From contig NC_015675.1 of the NCBI RefSeq assembly GCF_000176035.2, forward strand, positions 2,112,001-2,176,000: a stretch of 64,000 bases of DNA, in the 5' to 3' direction. Source of the stretch: Mesorhizobium opportunistum WSM2075 (GTDB lineage Bacteria > Pseudomonadota > Alphaproteobacteria > Rhizobiales > Rhizobiaceae). Numbering within the stretch: position 1 is the stretch's first letter; each line of letters starts with the position of its first letter. Positions 27,714 to 35,984 of the stretch are shown here, piece after piece. The translations under genes and the position numbers were made by a program. The notes under the pieces were generated by a model. The model had not been told where the DNA came from. It made no database searches and saw only the letters and a list, made by a program, of their open reading frames with translations.

Positions 27714-30164
27714 TCACTCCGCCGCCTCGGCAAACCCGACCGAAGCCATCGGACGGAATTCGTGCTTGTCCTTGCCGGAGACGCGCTCCGACCACGGATC
27801 GACCTGGGCGAACTTCTGCGAGAAGACGAAGCGCTCGTAATAGGCCTTGCGCTTGTCCGCATCGTCCATGATCTGGCGCTTGATCTCGGGGATGCCGATG
27901 CGCTTGGCCCATTTGTAGATGCGTTCGAGATAGCGGCCCTGCTCGCGGTACATCTGTGTCAGCGCCACGATATGCTGCAGCGCCTCGTCTTCCGTCTTCA
28001 CGAGGCCGAGCACTTCGGTGCCCTTGATGTCGAGGCCGGCGGCACCGGCGAAATGGATCTCGTAGCCACTGTCGACGCAGATGACGCCGACATCCTTGCA
28101 GGTCGCCTCGGCGCAGTTCCTCGGGCAGCCCGACACCGCCATCTTGACCTTGGCCGGGGTCCACGAGCCCCACATGAATTTCTCGATGCGGATGCCGAGC
28201 CCGGTCGAATCCTGCGTGCCGAAGCGACACCAGTCGGAACCGACGCAGGTCTTCACCGTACGCAGGCCCTTGGCATAGGCGTGGCCCGAGACGAAGCCGG
28301 CCTGGCCGAGATCGGCCCACACCGCCGGCAGGTCCTCCTTGCGGATGCCCAGCATGTCGATACGCTGGCCGCCCGTGACCTTGACCATCGGGATCTCGAA
28401 CTTGTCGACGACATCGGCGATGGCGCGCAGCTCGGCCGCATTGGTCACGCCGCCCCACATGCGCGGCACCACCGAATAGGTGCCGTCCTTCTGGATGTTG
28501 GCGTGGACGCGCTCGTTGATGAAACGCGATTGATAGTCGTCGGCGTACTCGTCCGGCCAATCGCAGACGAGGTAGTAGTTGAGCGCCGGCCTGCATTTGG
28601 CGCAGCCGCAGGAGGTCTTCCACTCCAGTTCCTGCATGACGGCGGGAATGGTCTTCAGCCCCTTGGCCTTGATCAGCCGGCGCACCTCGTCATGGCCGAG
28701 CGTGGTGCAGCCGCACATCGGCTGTACGGCGGCCGGGTTGTAGTTGTCGCCAATGGTCAGCACCATCAGCTTCTCGACCAGCCCGGTGCAGGAGCCGCAG
28801 GAGGCCGACGCTTTGGTGTGAGCCCTGACGTCGTCGAGCGAGGTCAGGCCCTTGGCTGTGATCGTACTGGTGATCTTGCCCTTGCAGACGCCGTTGCAGC
28901 CGCAGATTTCCGCATCATCCGGCAAGGCTGCAACGGCCGCCATAGGGTCCAGCGGGGCACCCCCCTGGTAGGACTGGCCGAAGATCAACGTATCGCGCAT
29001 TTGCGATATGTCGGTCTGTTTCTTCTTGAGGTCGTTGAACCAGGCGCCGTCCGCCGTCTCGCCATAGAGCACGGTGCCGATGATGCGGTCGTCCTTGAGC
29101 ACGAGCCGCTTGTAGACGCCGGCCGCCGCATCGCGCAGCACGATCTCCTGGCGATCCTCGCCTTCGGCGAAATCGCCGAGCGAGAACAGGTCAATGCCGG
29201 TAACCTTGAGCTTGGTTGGCGTGTCCATGTGGACGAAGGCGGCAGCCTCGTCGCCGGCGAGTTGGCTCGCGGCAACGCGCGCCATCTCATAGAGCGGCGC
29301 CACCAGCCCATAGACCATGCCGTTGACCTCGGCGCATTCACCGAGCGCGAAGATGTCGGGGTCGTTGCTGCGCATGCCGGCGTCGACGACGATGCCGCGA
29401 TTGACGGCAATGCCCGCCTCTTTGGCCAGCGCCGCATTGGGCCGGATGCCGACCGCCATCACCACCAAAGTCGCCGGGATGACTGTGCCGTCGGCAAGTT
29501 CGACCTGCTCCACCTTGCCGTTGCCCGTGATCGCCTGTGTGTTGGCCTTGGTGATGACCTTGATGCCGCGTTCTTCGACCGCGCGCTGCAGGAGATAGCC
29601 GGCGGCCGGATCGAGCTGGCGCTCCATCAGCGTCGGCATGACGTGCAGCACGGTGACGTCCATGCCCTGCGCGCTCAGGCCGGCCGCGGCCTCGAGCCCA
29701 AGCAGGCCGCCGCCGATAACCACGGCCTTGGACCTGGACTGGGCGGCAAGCATCATCGCCTGGACGTCGTCGAGGTCGCGATAGGTCAGCACGCCGGGCA
29801 GATTGTGGCCCGGCACCGGGATGATGAACGGCACCGAGCCGGTGGCGATGACCAGTTTGTCGTAGGGTTCGGTGACGCCGTGGTCCGAGGTGACGGTCTT
29901 CGCTGCCCGATCAATAGCGACGATCTTGTGGCCCTTGTACAGCGTGATGTCGTTGGCGATGTACCAGCCATCGCCATGGATGATGATTTCCTCATACGCC
30001 TTTTCACCGGACAGCACCGGCGACAGCATGATGCGATCGTAGTTCACCCTGGGCTCGGCGTTGAAGATGGTGACCTGGTAGCGGCCCGGCGCTCGCTCCA
30101 ACAGGTGCTCCAGCATGCGCCCAGGGGCCATGCCGTTTCCGATGATGACGAGTTTTTCGGTCAT
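27714..30164 (-). CDS. nirB: NADH-dependent assimilatory nitrite reductase large subunit
   Basis: An 816-residue cytoplasmic enzyme reducing nitrite to ammonium. It has an N-terminal FAD/NADH domain (LVIIGNGMAPGRMLEHLLE; GGGLLGLEAAAGLSAQGMDVTVLH), one or two BFD-like [2Fe-2S] regions (CGCNGVCKGKI... SCGSCTGLVEKL near residues 415-465; CGCAKCRPALNYY near 520), and the C-terminal ferredoxin-like and siroheme/4Fe-4S sulfite/nitrite reductase domain (TCVGSDWCRFGTQDSTGLG; SGCPRNCAEATCKDVG). Length and order match NirB. It lies 4 bases after the transporter ATPase gene and 217 bases before nirD, from which it is separated by a palindromic repeat. Confidence 0.95.
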   Translation of the reverse strand: MTEKLVIIGNGMAPGRMLEHLLERAPGRYQVTIFNAEPRVNYDRIMLSPVLSGEKAYEEIIIHGDGWYIANDITLYKGHKIVAIDRAAKTVTSDHGVTEPYDKLVIATGSVPFIIPVPGHNLPGVLTYRDLDDVQAMMLAAQSRSKAVVIGGGLLGLEAAAGLSAQGMDVTVLHVMPTLMERQLDPAAGYLLQRAVEERGIKVITKANTQAITGNGKVEQVELADGTVIPATLVVMAVGIRPNAALAKEAGIAVNRGIVVDAGMRSNDPDIFALGECAEVNGMVYGLVAPLYEMARVAASQLAGDEAAAFVHMDTPTKLKVTGIDLFSLGDFAEGEDRQEIVLRDAAAGVYKRLVLKDDRIIGTVLYGETADGAWFNDLKKKQTDISQMRDTLIFGQSYQGGAPLDPMAAVAALPDDAEICGCNGVCKGKITSTITAKGLTSLDDVRAHTKASASCGSCTGLVEKLMVLTIGDNYNPAAVQPMCGCTTLGHDEVRRLIKAKGLKTIPAVMQELEWKTSCGCAKCRPALNYYLVCDWPDEYADDYQSRFINERVHANIQKDGTYSVVPRMWGGVTNAAELRAIADVVDKFEIPMVKVTGGQRIDMLGIRKEDLPAVWADLGQAGFVSGHAYAKGLRTVKTCVGSDWCRFGTQDSTGLGIRIEKFMWGSWTPAKVKMAVSGCPRNCAEATCKDVGVICVDSGYEIHFAGAAGLDIKGTEVLGLVKTEDEALQHIVALTQMYREQGRYLERIYKWAKRIGIPEIKRQIMDDADKRKAYYERFVFSQKFAQVDPWSERVSGKDKHEFRPMASVGFAEAAE

Positions 30165-30168
30165 TGGC

Positions 30169-30969
30169 CTACTCCGCGGCTTCGACGAAGCGGTGGCGTT
30201 CGTAGAGGAATTTCAGCACCGCCTCGCGGCAGCGCAGGAAGGTGCGATCCGAGGCGAGTTCGATGCGCCGGCGGGGGCGGGCCAGCGGCACGGGAAGAAC
30301 CTCGCCGATGGTCGCGGCCGGGCCGTTGGTCATCATGACGATGCGGTCGGAGAGCAGCACCGCCTCATCGACATCATGGGTGATCATGATCGTCGTCGAG
30401 CCGAGCCTGGAATGGATGTCCATCACCGCGTCCTGCAGATGCGCGCGCGTCAACGCGTCGAGCGCGCCGAACGGCTCGTCGAGCAGCAGGATCTTCGGCT
30501 CCATGGCCAGCGCGCGCGCGATGCCGACGCGCTGCTTCATGCCGCCCGAGATCTCCGCCGGGCGCTTGTCCCTGGCATGCGCCATCTGCACGAGGTCGAG
30601 ATTGCGCATGATCCAGTCATGCCGCTCGGCCTTGCTCTTGGAACGGCCAAAGACTTTCGACACCGCCAGGTTGATGTTCTCGTAGACCGTCAGCCACGGC
30701 AAAAGGCTGTGGTTCTGGAACACCACGGCGCGCTCGGGTCCGGGGCTGTCGACCTCCTTGTTCTCGAGCAGCACGGCGCCAGCGGACACCGTGGTCAGCC
30801 CGGCGATCAGGTTGAGCAAGGTCGACTTGCCACAGCCTGAGTGACCGATGATGGAGACGAATTCGCCCTTGTCGATGGTCAGCCGGATGTCCTTCAGGAC
30901 CTCGCTGACCTGGCCGCCGCGGGCGAAGGATTTGTCGATATGGTCGAGTTTCAGGTAGGCGGTCATCAC
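30169..30969 (-). CDS. nrtC: nitrate ABC transporter ATP-binding protein
   Basis: A 266-residue ABC ATPase of the nitrate/sulfonate/taurine family that powers the NrtB permease. Visible motifs are Walker A GHSGCGKST (about residues 42-50), the signature SGGMKQRVGIARAL, Walker B ILLLDEPFGALDA and the switch His in MITHDVDEA. It has no fused binding-protein domain, so it corresponds to NrtD or a NasD-type subunit as well as to NrtC; the symbol is by position. It lies 7 bases after the permease gene and 4 bases before nirB within the nitrate operon. A second ATG lies one codon in. Confidence 0.9.
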   Translation of the reverse strand: MMTAYLKLDHIDKSFARGGQVSEVLKDIRLTIDKGEFVSIIGHSGCGKSTLLNLIAGLTTVSAGAVLLENKEVDSPGPERAVVFQNHSLLPWLTVYENINLAVSKVFGRSKSKAERHDWIMRNLDLVQMAHARDKRPAEISGGMKQRVGIARALAMEPKILLLDEPFGALDALTRAHLQDAVMDIHSRLGSTTIMITHDVDEAVLLSDRIVMMTNGPAATIGEVLPVPLARPRRRIELASDRTFLRCREAVLKFLYERHRFVEAAE

Positions 30970-30976
30970 GCTCTCC

Positions 30977-31867
30977 TCACTTTGCCGTCGTGCCGCGCGT
31001 GACGAAGACGCCGACCGCGGCGACCAGGCGGTCGAGGCAGAAGCCGGTGACGCCGATATAGGCGAGCGCGACGATGATGTCGGGCAGCCGCGACGAGTTC
31101 CACGCGTCCCAGATGAAGAAGCCGATGCCGACGCCGCCTGTCAGCATTTCGGCGGCCACGATGGCGAGCCACGACAGGCCGATGCCGATCCTGAGGCCGG
31201 TGAAGATGTAGGGTGCCGCGGCCGGCACCATGATCTTGATGAAGAATTCGAGCGGGTTGAGCCGCAGGATGCGGGCGACGTTGCGGTAATCCTGCGGGAT
31301 GTTGCGCACGCCGACGGCGGTGTTGATGATGATCGGCCAGATCGAGGTGATGAAGATGACGAACAGCGCCGACGGGCTGGAATCGCGGAACGCGGCCAGC
31401 GACAGCGGCAGCCAGGCGAGCGGCGGCACGGTGCGCAGGATCTGGAACACCGGATCGAGGCCGCGCATCGCCCAGATAGACTGGCCGACCAGCGCGCCAA
31501 GCGCTACGCCGACGACCGCCGCCATGCCGAAGCCGATGGCAACACGCTGCAGCGAGATCAGCACCCGCCAGGCCAGCCCGATATCCTGCGGGCCATTGTT
31601 GAAGAACGGATGGGCGATGAGGTCGTAGGCCTCGTTCCACACTTGGCTGGGCGGCGGCAGGCTCGATGTCGGCGACGAGCAGGCGATTTGCCAGACGACG
31701 AGCATCAAAGCGATGACGACGACCGGCGGCACCAGCGTGCTCGCCAGCTTTCCGGCGATCGCGACCGGATCGAAGTGGCGTCGTGCCTTGACCGTGAAGG
31801 CGATGACTTCGGCCGGCTTGGCGGGAAAGGCCTTCACCTTGGTGTCCTCGATCGTCTGGATAGACAT
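30977..31867 (-). CDS. nrtB: nitrate ABC transporter permease
   Basis: A 296-residue inner-membrane permease. Six hydrophobic stretches are visible, with the EAA-type loop in RNVARILRLNPLEFFIKIMVPAAAPYIFTGLRIGIG. The start at 31867 (MSIQTIEDTKVKAFPAKPAEV) gives the usual cytoplasmic N-terminus of NrtB proteins; the frame is open 118 codons further up but that stretch has the composition of a shadow of nrtA. It works with NrtA and the ATPase to import nitrate. It follows nrtA after 103 bases that hold two stable hairpins. Confidence 0.92.
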   Translation of the reverse strand: MSIQTIEDTKVKAFPAKPAEVIAFTVKARRHFDPVAIAGKLASTLVPPVVVIALMLVVWQIACSSPTSSLPPPSQVWNEAYDLIAHPFFNNGPQDIGLAWRVLISLQRVAIGFGMAAVVGVALGALVGQSIWAMRGLDPVFQILRTVPPLAWLPLSLAAFRDSSPSALFVIFITSIWPIIINTAVGVRNIPQDYRNVARILRLNPLEFFIKIMVPAAAPYIFTGLRIGIGLSWLAIVAAEMLTGGVGIGFFIWDAWNSSRLPDIIVALAYIGVTGFCLDRLVAAVGVFVTRGTTAK

Positions 31868-31909
31868 GTCTGGGAAAAACTCCGTGGGCAGGTGGTGAGG
31901 GCCAGTGCG

Positions 31910-31962
31910 ACGGCACGAACGGTGCCGTTGCGCTGGGGACGACAACGGCGCAACGCGCCGTT
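31910..31962 (-). promoter_or_regulatory. two intercistronic hairpins between nrtA and nrtB
   Basis: Two perfect stems lie between the genes: AACGGCGC/GCGCCGTT with a 3-base loop (31944-31962) and ACGGCAC/GTGCCGT with a 5-base loop (31910-31928). Neither has a T tract. Such stems downstream of a binding-protein gene often protect the upstream message and let the binding protein be made in excess over the membrane parts; that role is inferred. Confidence 0.6.
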
Positions 31963-31970
31963 TGCGCTGG

Positions 31971-33299
31971 TCAGGCCGAAGCCTTGATCTTGAGGCTGTC
32001 GAGATAGGCTGACGGGTTGGCCGGATCGAAGACTTTGCCGTCGAAGAAGGTCTCGACACCGCGCGAGGAGGACGCCGGGATGTCGGCGGTGGCAATGCCG
32101 AGATCCTTGGCCGCCTCGCGCCACAGATCCTCGCGGTTGACCTGGTCGACCAGCGCCTTGATGTCGGTGGTCGGCGCGAATTTGCCCCAGCGTATGTTCT
32201 CGGCGAGGAACCAGGAATCATGGCTCTTGAAGGGATAGGAGACGCCGCCCTTCCAGAACTTCATGTAGAGATCGGTGCCGGTGGCGACGCGGCCATTGCC
32301 GTAGTTGATGTCGCCCTTGAGGCGGCCGATGATGTCGGCGACCGGCACGTTCATCCATTGCCGTTTGCCGATGATGGCGGCCATCTCGTCCTTGTTCTCC
32401 GTGGCCTCGCACCATTGCTGGGCTTCCATGACGGCCATCAGGATCGCCTTGGTGGCGTTCGGGTACTTGTCGATGAACTCGGCGCGCAGGCCGAGCGCCT
32501 TTTCCGGATGGCCCTTCCACAACTCGCCCGTCGTGGCGGCGGTGAAGCCCACGCCCTGGTGGACGAGCTGCTCGTTCCACGGCTCGCCGACGCAGAACAC
32601 GTCCATGTTGCCGACCTTCATATTGGCCACCATCTGCGGTGGCGGCACCACGATGGTCGAGACGTCCTTGTCGGGATCGATGCCGCCGGCGGCGAGCCAG
32701 TAGCGCAGCCACAAATCATGGGTGCCGCCCGGGAAGGTCATGGCGGCCTTGATGTCCTTGCCGGCCGCCTTCTTGGCCGCGAAGACGTCCTTCAGCTTCG
32801 AGGCATCGAGGCCGACGCCGGTGGCGGCATATTCTTGCGCCACCGAAATGCCCTGGCAGTCGTAGTTGAGCCGCGCCACGATCGCCATCGGCATCGGCTG
32901 GTTGTTCTGGGTTACCTTGCCGGTGTGCATGAGATAGGGCAGCGGCGTCAGTATATGGGCGCCGTCGATGCCGTTGGCGGCGCCGCCGAGCATCAGATTG
33001 TCGCGCGTCGCGCCCCACGAGGCCTGTTTCAGCACCTCGACATCGGGCATGCCGAATTTCGCGAACAGCCCTTTCTCCTTGGCGACCATCAGCGGTGCGG
33101 CATCGGTCAGCGCGATGAAGCCGAGCTTGGCGCCAGTGACTTCAGGGGCGGAGGTAGCGGCATGGGCGCCGGACGGAAAGAGCTTGCGGGCGGCCATGAA
33201 CAGGCCGGCCGTCATCGCGCTGCTGACCAGAAAATCACGACGCGTCACATCCCCGAGCGATGTGCCGGTGCCGATTAATTTCTTCATTGTCTTCTTCAT
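31971..33299 (-). CDS. nrtA: nitrate ABC transporter substrate-binding protein
   Basis: A 442-residue periplasmic nitrate/nitrite-binding protein. The N-terminus carries a twin-arginine export signal (RRDFLVSSAMTAGLFMAARKLFPSGAHA), and the mature protein opens with LGFIALTDAAPLMVAKEKGLF, characteristic of NrtA/CmpA. Further family blocks are FPGGTHDLWLRYWLAAGGIDP and VFCVGEPWNEQLVHQGVGF. It is the first gene of the nrt-nir-nas operon, preceded by an attenuator hairpin, a sigma-54 promoter and an NtrC-like box. NasS, encoded upstream, is its cytoplasmic sensor relative. Minor start choices exist at the first or fifth codon (MKKTMKK). Confidence 0.95.
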   Translation of the reverse strand: MKKTMKKLIGTGTSLGDVTRRDFLVSSAMTAGLFMAARKLFPSGAHAATSAPEVTGAKLGFIALTDAAPLMVAKEKGLFAKFGMPDVEVLKQASWGATRDNLMLGGAANGIDGAHILTPLPYLMHTGKVTQNNQPMPMAIVARLNYDCQGISVAQEYAATGVGLDASKLKDVFAAKKAAGKDIKAAMTFPGGTHDLWLRYWLAAGGIDPDKDVSTIVVPPPQMVANMKVGNMDVFCVGEPWNEQLVHQGVGFTAATTGELWKGHPEKALGLRAEFIDKYPNATKAILMAVMEAQQWCEATENKDEMAAIIGKRQWMNVPVADIIGRLKGDINYGNGRVATGTDLYMKFWKGGVSYPFKSHDSWFLAENIRWGKFAPTTDIKALVDQVNREDLWREAAKDLGIATADIPASSSRGVETFFDGKVFDPANPSAYLDSLKIKASA

Positions 33300-33341
33300 C
33301 GTCGTCTCCGGTTGAACGCGATCCGCGCCGTCGATTGACCC

Positions 33342-33409
33342 AAAAACAAAAAAGCCGCCGGCCAGGTCGTCGCGTCCGGGAATCCGGATCGCGTCTTGAC
33401 CTGAGCGGC
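33342..33409 (-). terminator. leader attenuator of the nitrate operon, probable NasT target
   Basis: Read on the minus strand, GCCGC-TCAGGTC pairs with GACCTGG-CCGGCGGC and encloses a second stem (CGCG, TCCGG / CCGGA, CGCG), giving a hairpin over 33354-33409 followed by a T-rich run (33342-33353). It lies about 45 bases before the nrtA start and downstream of the sigma-54 promoter, so it would stop transcription inside the leader. NasT, encoded nearby, is an ANTAR-type antiterminator known in other bacteria to release such leaders when nitrate is bound by NasS. The two-hairpin ANTAR recognition motif itself could not be placed with confidence. Confidence 0.8.
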
Positions 33410-33476
33410 AGCTTTGCCTGTAGCGCCCGCCATTGGACGCCTGTTCCGTGACCCGCGAAGGGCCTGATTATTTCAA

Positions 33477-33492
33477 AGCAGGAACCATGCCA
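33477..33492 (-). promoter_or_regulatory. sigma-54 promoter of the nrt-nir-nas operon
   Basis: The minus-strand sequence TGGCATGGTTCCTGCT matches the -24/-12 consensus TGGCACG-N4-TTGC(A/T) at the GG and GC elements with correct spacing, missing only two outer positions. It is placed about 180 bases before nrtA, so the transcript would begin near 33465 and include the attenuator. Confidence 0.7.
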
Positions 33493-33600
33493 GTTTGACG
33501 GTGAGGGAAAAATATCAATGAAATCATTGATAAACGCCGGTCGTCAACGGGTCAGGCGCTATGGCGAGCAGACCAAAGATTGTTCAGTAGAGCAATCGCG

Positions 33601-33617
33601 CGCACAATTTTTGTGCA
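33601..33617. promoter_or_regulatory. NtrC-like enhancer box
   Basis: CGCACAATTTTTGTGCA has the dyad GCAC-N7-GTGC of NtrC sites (consensus TGCACC-N5-GGTGCA). It lies about 110 bases upstream of the sigma-54 element, the usual enhancer distance, just beyond the nasS stop. A second overlapping perfect dyad, TTGTGCAATGCACAA (33611-33625), may add a half-site. Confidence 0.6.
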
Positions 33618-33642
33618 ATGCACAAGAATGGCGCGGAAACGA

Positions 33643-34887
33643 TCAAGCTTTCGCGCGGGCCGATTTCTGCTTCTCGACATACGCTTCGATCTGGTCCGGA
33701 TCGAAGATCTGGCCGTCAAAGAAACCGTCGGGGCCAAGCACCAGGCCCGCCCCGGTCGCGCCGACCGCGGTTGCGGCCTTGAGCGCGCCCTCGACCTTCG
33801 AATTAGCGCCCGGCAGCGCCACGCCCAGCGGCTTCAGCGCCGAACGGTAGAGGTCGGGACGGTAGCAGTCGCGGGCAATGGCGAGATTGTCGGGCGTGTG
33901 CGCGACATGCCCCCAGCGCACCATCTGCGTGTAGAACCACAAGGCATGGCTCTTCCACGGGAAGTTCGCCGCCTTGTCGAAGGGCACGAAGAAGTCTTCG
34001 ATATCCAGGTCCGCCCCGCCACCCAACTGGAGATGGCCGGTGAGGATCGGCATCTGGACAGCCGGCGGCAGGCCGAGGAAAGCAGCTTTGGCCATCACAT
34101 CGGCCAATTCGGTGCGGTTCGCCGGATCCTGGCACCAGCGCGCCGAATGATGCAGTGCGCGCAAGAGCGCCGCCAGGGCTTCGGGGGACTGCTCGGCCCA
34201 GGCTTTGCGCACGCCGACCACCTTCTCCGGGCTGTTGCGCCACAACAGCGCCTTGACGGTGACGATATGGCCGGTGCCGGCCGCCACCGCGGCACTGTTC
34301 CAGGGCTCGCCGACGCAATAGCCGTCGATGCGGCCCGCGGCCAGCGCGTCGGCCATGAAGGGCGGCGGCACGATGACGATCTCGATCTCGCGCTGGGGAT
34401 CGATGCCGCAAGTGGCCAGCCAGTAGCGCAGTTCGTAATTATGCCCTGAATGCGGGTGCACGACTGCAAAGCGCAGCGGATCGTGGCCAGCGGCCGCGCG
34501 TTCGCGGATAAGCGCGCCAAGTGCCGCACCCGCGCGCGCCGGATCGAGATCGGGCGCCGCGCCGTGCGCCGCCATGCCTTCCCACACTGCATTGGAGATG
34601 GTGACGCAATTGCCGCCGAGACCAAGCGAGAACGGCACGATGGTCTCGGAAGCGAGCGGCGTCAGCCCGAGATTGCAGGCGAGCGGCATCGGTCCCAGCA
34701 TATGCGCGAGATGGAAGTGGCCGATAGCGATGCGGTCCCGGATGTTGGCCCAGGAGGTCTCGCGATGCAGCGTCAGGTCGATGCCTTCGCGCCTGGCGAA
34801 GCCAAGCTCGCCGGCGGCGACCAGCACGGCGCTATCGAAAAGCGGCATGAAGCCGGCGGTTATCTGGTGCTCGGCGCCCATCGTCAT
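33643..34887 (-). CDS. nasS: NasS nitrate/nitrite sensor protein
   Basis: A 414-residue relative of NrtA that lacks any export signal, so it is cytoplasmic. Shared blocks are AGFMPLFDSAVLVAAGELGFARREGI at the start, HPHSGHNYELRYWLATCGIDPQREIEIVIVPPPFM and GYCVGEPWNSAAVAAGTGHI. In studied systems NasS holds the antiterminator NasT until nitrate or nitrite binds and releases it. The start at 34887 overlaps the nasT stop by ATGA, so both proteins are made in coupled fashion. The nitrate operon begins 340 bases downstream. Confidence 0.92.
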   Translation of the reverse strand: MTMGAEHQITAGFMPLFDSAVLVAAGELGFARREGIDLTLHRETSWANIRDRIAIGHFHLAHMLGPMPLACNLGLTPLASETIVPFSLGLGGNCVTISNAVWEGMAAHGAAPDLDPARAGAALGALIRERAAAGHDPLRFAVVHPHSGHNYELRYWLATCGIDPQREIEIVIVPPPFMADALAAGRIDGYCVGEPWNSAAVAAGTGHIVTVKALLWRNSPEKVVGVRKAWAEQSPEALAALLRALHHSARWCQDPANRTELADVMAKAAFLGLPPAVQMPILTGHLQLGGGADLDIEDFFVPFDKAANFPWKSHALWFYTQMVRWGHVAHTPDNLAIARDCYRPDLYRSALKPLGVALPGANSKVEGALKAATAVGATGAGLVLGPDGFFDGQIFDPDQIEAYVEKQKSARAKA

Positions 34888-35486
34888 TCGTCCTCCGCCG
34901 GTCCCAGCAGCCCGGCGGCAGTCACCAGGCTCTGGGCGATGTCGCCGATCTTGCGGTTCTGGTTCATCGCGGTCTTGCGCAGCAGCGTGTAGGCGGCTTC
35001 TTCCGTCAGCCCGCGCGACTTCATCAGGATGCCCTTGGCACGGTCGATCACCTTGCGGCTCTCCAGCTCGCTACGCGCCTCTTCCAGTTCGCGCGCCATG
35101 CGCGAGAAGGCGTTGAAGCGGCTGACGGCCATGTCGAGGATTGGCTTGACGCGTTCTTGCCGCAGGCCGTCGACGACATAGGCCGAAACGCCGGCATCGA
35201 CCGCGGCCTCGATCGAGGCCTGGTCGGAGCGGTCGACGAACATGGCGATCGGGCGCTTTACGGCGCGCGACAGCTGGAACATGTTTTCCAGCATGTCGCG
35301 GTTGGGGTTTTCGAGGTCGATGACGATGACGTCAGGCTCGATCTCGGCGATCCGCCGCGCAATGCCGGTGACATCGTGGATGACGGTGACCTGCTGATGG
35401 CCGGCCTCGCGCAGGCCGGCCTCGATTATCGAGGCGCGGATGCGATTTTCATCGATCACCAGGACGGCTAGAGCGGGGCGGATCAT
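34884..35486 (-). CDS. nasT: NasT ANTAR-domain transcription antiterminator
   Basis: A 200-residue protein with an N-terminal response-regulator-like domain (LAVLVIDENRIRASIIEAGLREAG, conserved acidic site in VIVIDLENPNRD) and a C-terminal ANTAR RNA-binding domain (ELESRKVIDRAKGILMKSRGLTEEAAYTLLRKTAMNQNRKIGDIAQSLV, residues about 125-185). It is expected to bind the leader RNA upstream of nrtA and prevent termination once freed from NasS. The two genes form a small operon just upstream of the operon they control. The first ATG in frame is used. Confidence 0.93.
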   Translation of the reverse strand: MIRPALAVLVIDENRIRASIIEAGLREAGHQQVTVIHDVTGIARRIAEIEPDVIVIDLENPNRDMLENMFQLSRAVKRPIAMFVDRSDQASIEAAVDAGVSAYVVDGLRQERVKPILDMAVSRFNAFSRMARELEEARSELESRKVIDRAKGILMKSRGLTEEAAYTLLRKTAMNQNRKIGDIAQSLVTAAGLLGPAEDE

Positions 35487-35586
35487 GCCTGCATTGTGGG
35501 CATGGCCGTCAAATTGTGCAATGCGGCATAGCCATGTCCATCAATTAGACCGCAGCCATGCGCGTCATGGCATTCGCCGCACGAGA

Positions 35587-35922
35587 TCAGCCGCAGACGC
35601 GAATGTCTTCAACCACCTTGTGGTGGTGGCGCCAATGCACGACCGTTTCGACGTGGCAGCGATGGTGCCGGTGGTGGCGCCGGTATGCGCGATCCCGGTA
35701 GTCGCTATCACTGTCGTACTGGACGCTCTGGTCGTCATCATACTGGGTGTCATAATACCGATTGTGGTGACGGCGAATAACAATTCCGCTGTCGGAATCA
35801 TCGTCCGATGAATATCGGTTGCCGTCGTCGGACTGGATAGTCACGCTTGCGGCTCGCGTTGGTGCAGTCACTGCCGCTGTCGCGGCAAATGCCAACATGG
35901 AAGCCAAAATCAGTTTTTTCAT
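35587..35922 (-). CDS. small secreted His/Asp-rich hypothetical protein
   Basis: A 111-residue protein with a Sec signal peptide (MKKLILASMLAFAATAAVTAPTRA) and a very polar mature chain: an Asp/Ser-rich middle (SSDDDSDSG, YDDDQSVQYDSDSDY) followed by a His/Arg-rich end (RRHHRHHRCHVE, HWRHHHK). A GGAGG ribosome site supports the start at 35922; twelve more in-frame residues exist upstream. The composition suggests metal binding in the periplasm, which is inference only. About 50 bases upstream, GGAAC-N17-GTTT on the minus strand loosely resembles an EcfG general stress promoter. Confidence 0.65.
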   Translation of the reverse strand: MKKLILASMLAFAATAAVTAPTRAASVTIQSDDGNRYSSDDDSDSGIVIRRHHNRYYDTQYDDDQSVQYDSDSDYRDRAYRRHHRHHRCHVETVVHWRHHHKVVEDIRVCG

Positions 35923-35984
35923 TTCATCCTCCTGCCTGTCCAAGAGGTATAAACTCATGGAAGAACTGGGCGTTCCCGTTGCAT

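Noticed and set aside
27762..30338. Open frame of about 860 codons on the plus strand
   Set aside because: Antisense to nirB, whose domains are complete; composition is that of a shadow.
30115..30840. 241-codon frame on the plus strand
   Set aside because: Antisense to the nitrate transporter ATPase, whose Walker and signature motifs are intact.
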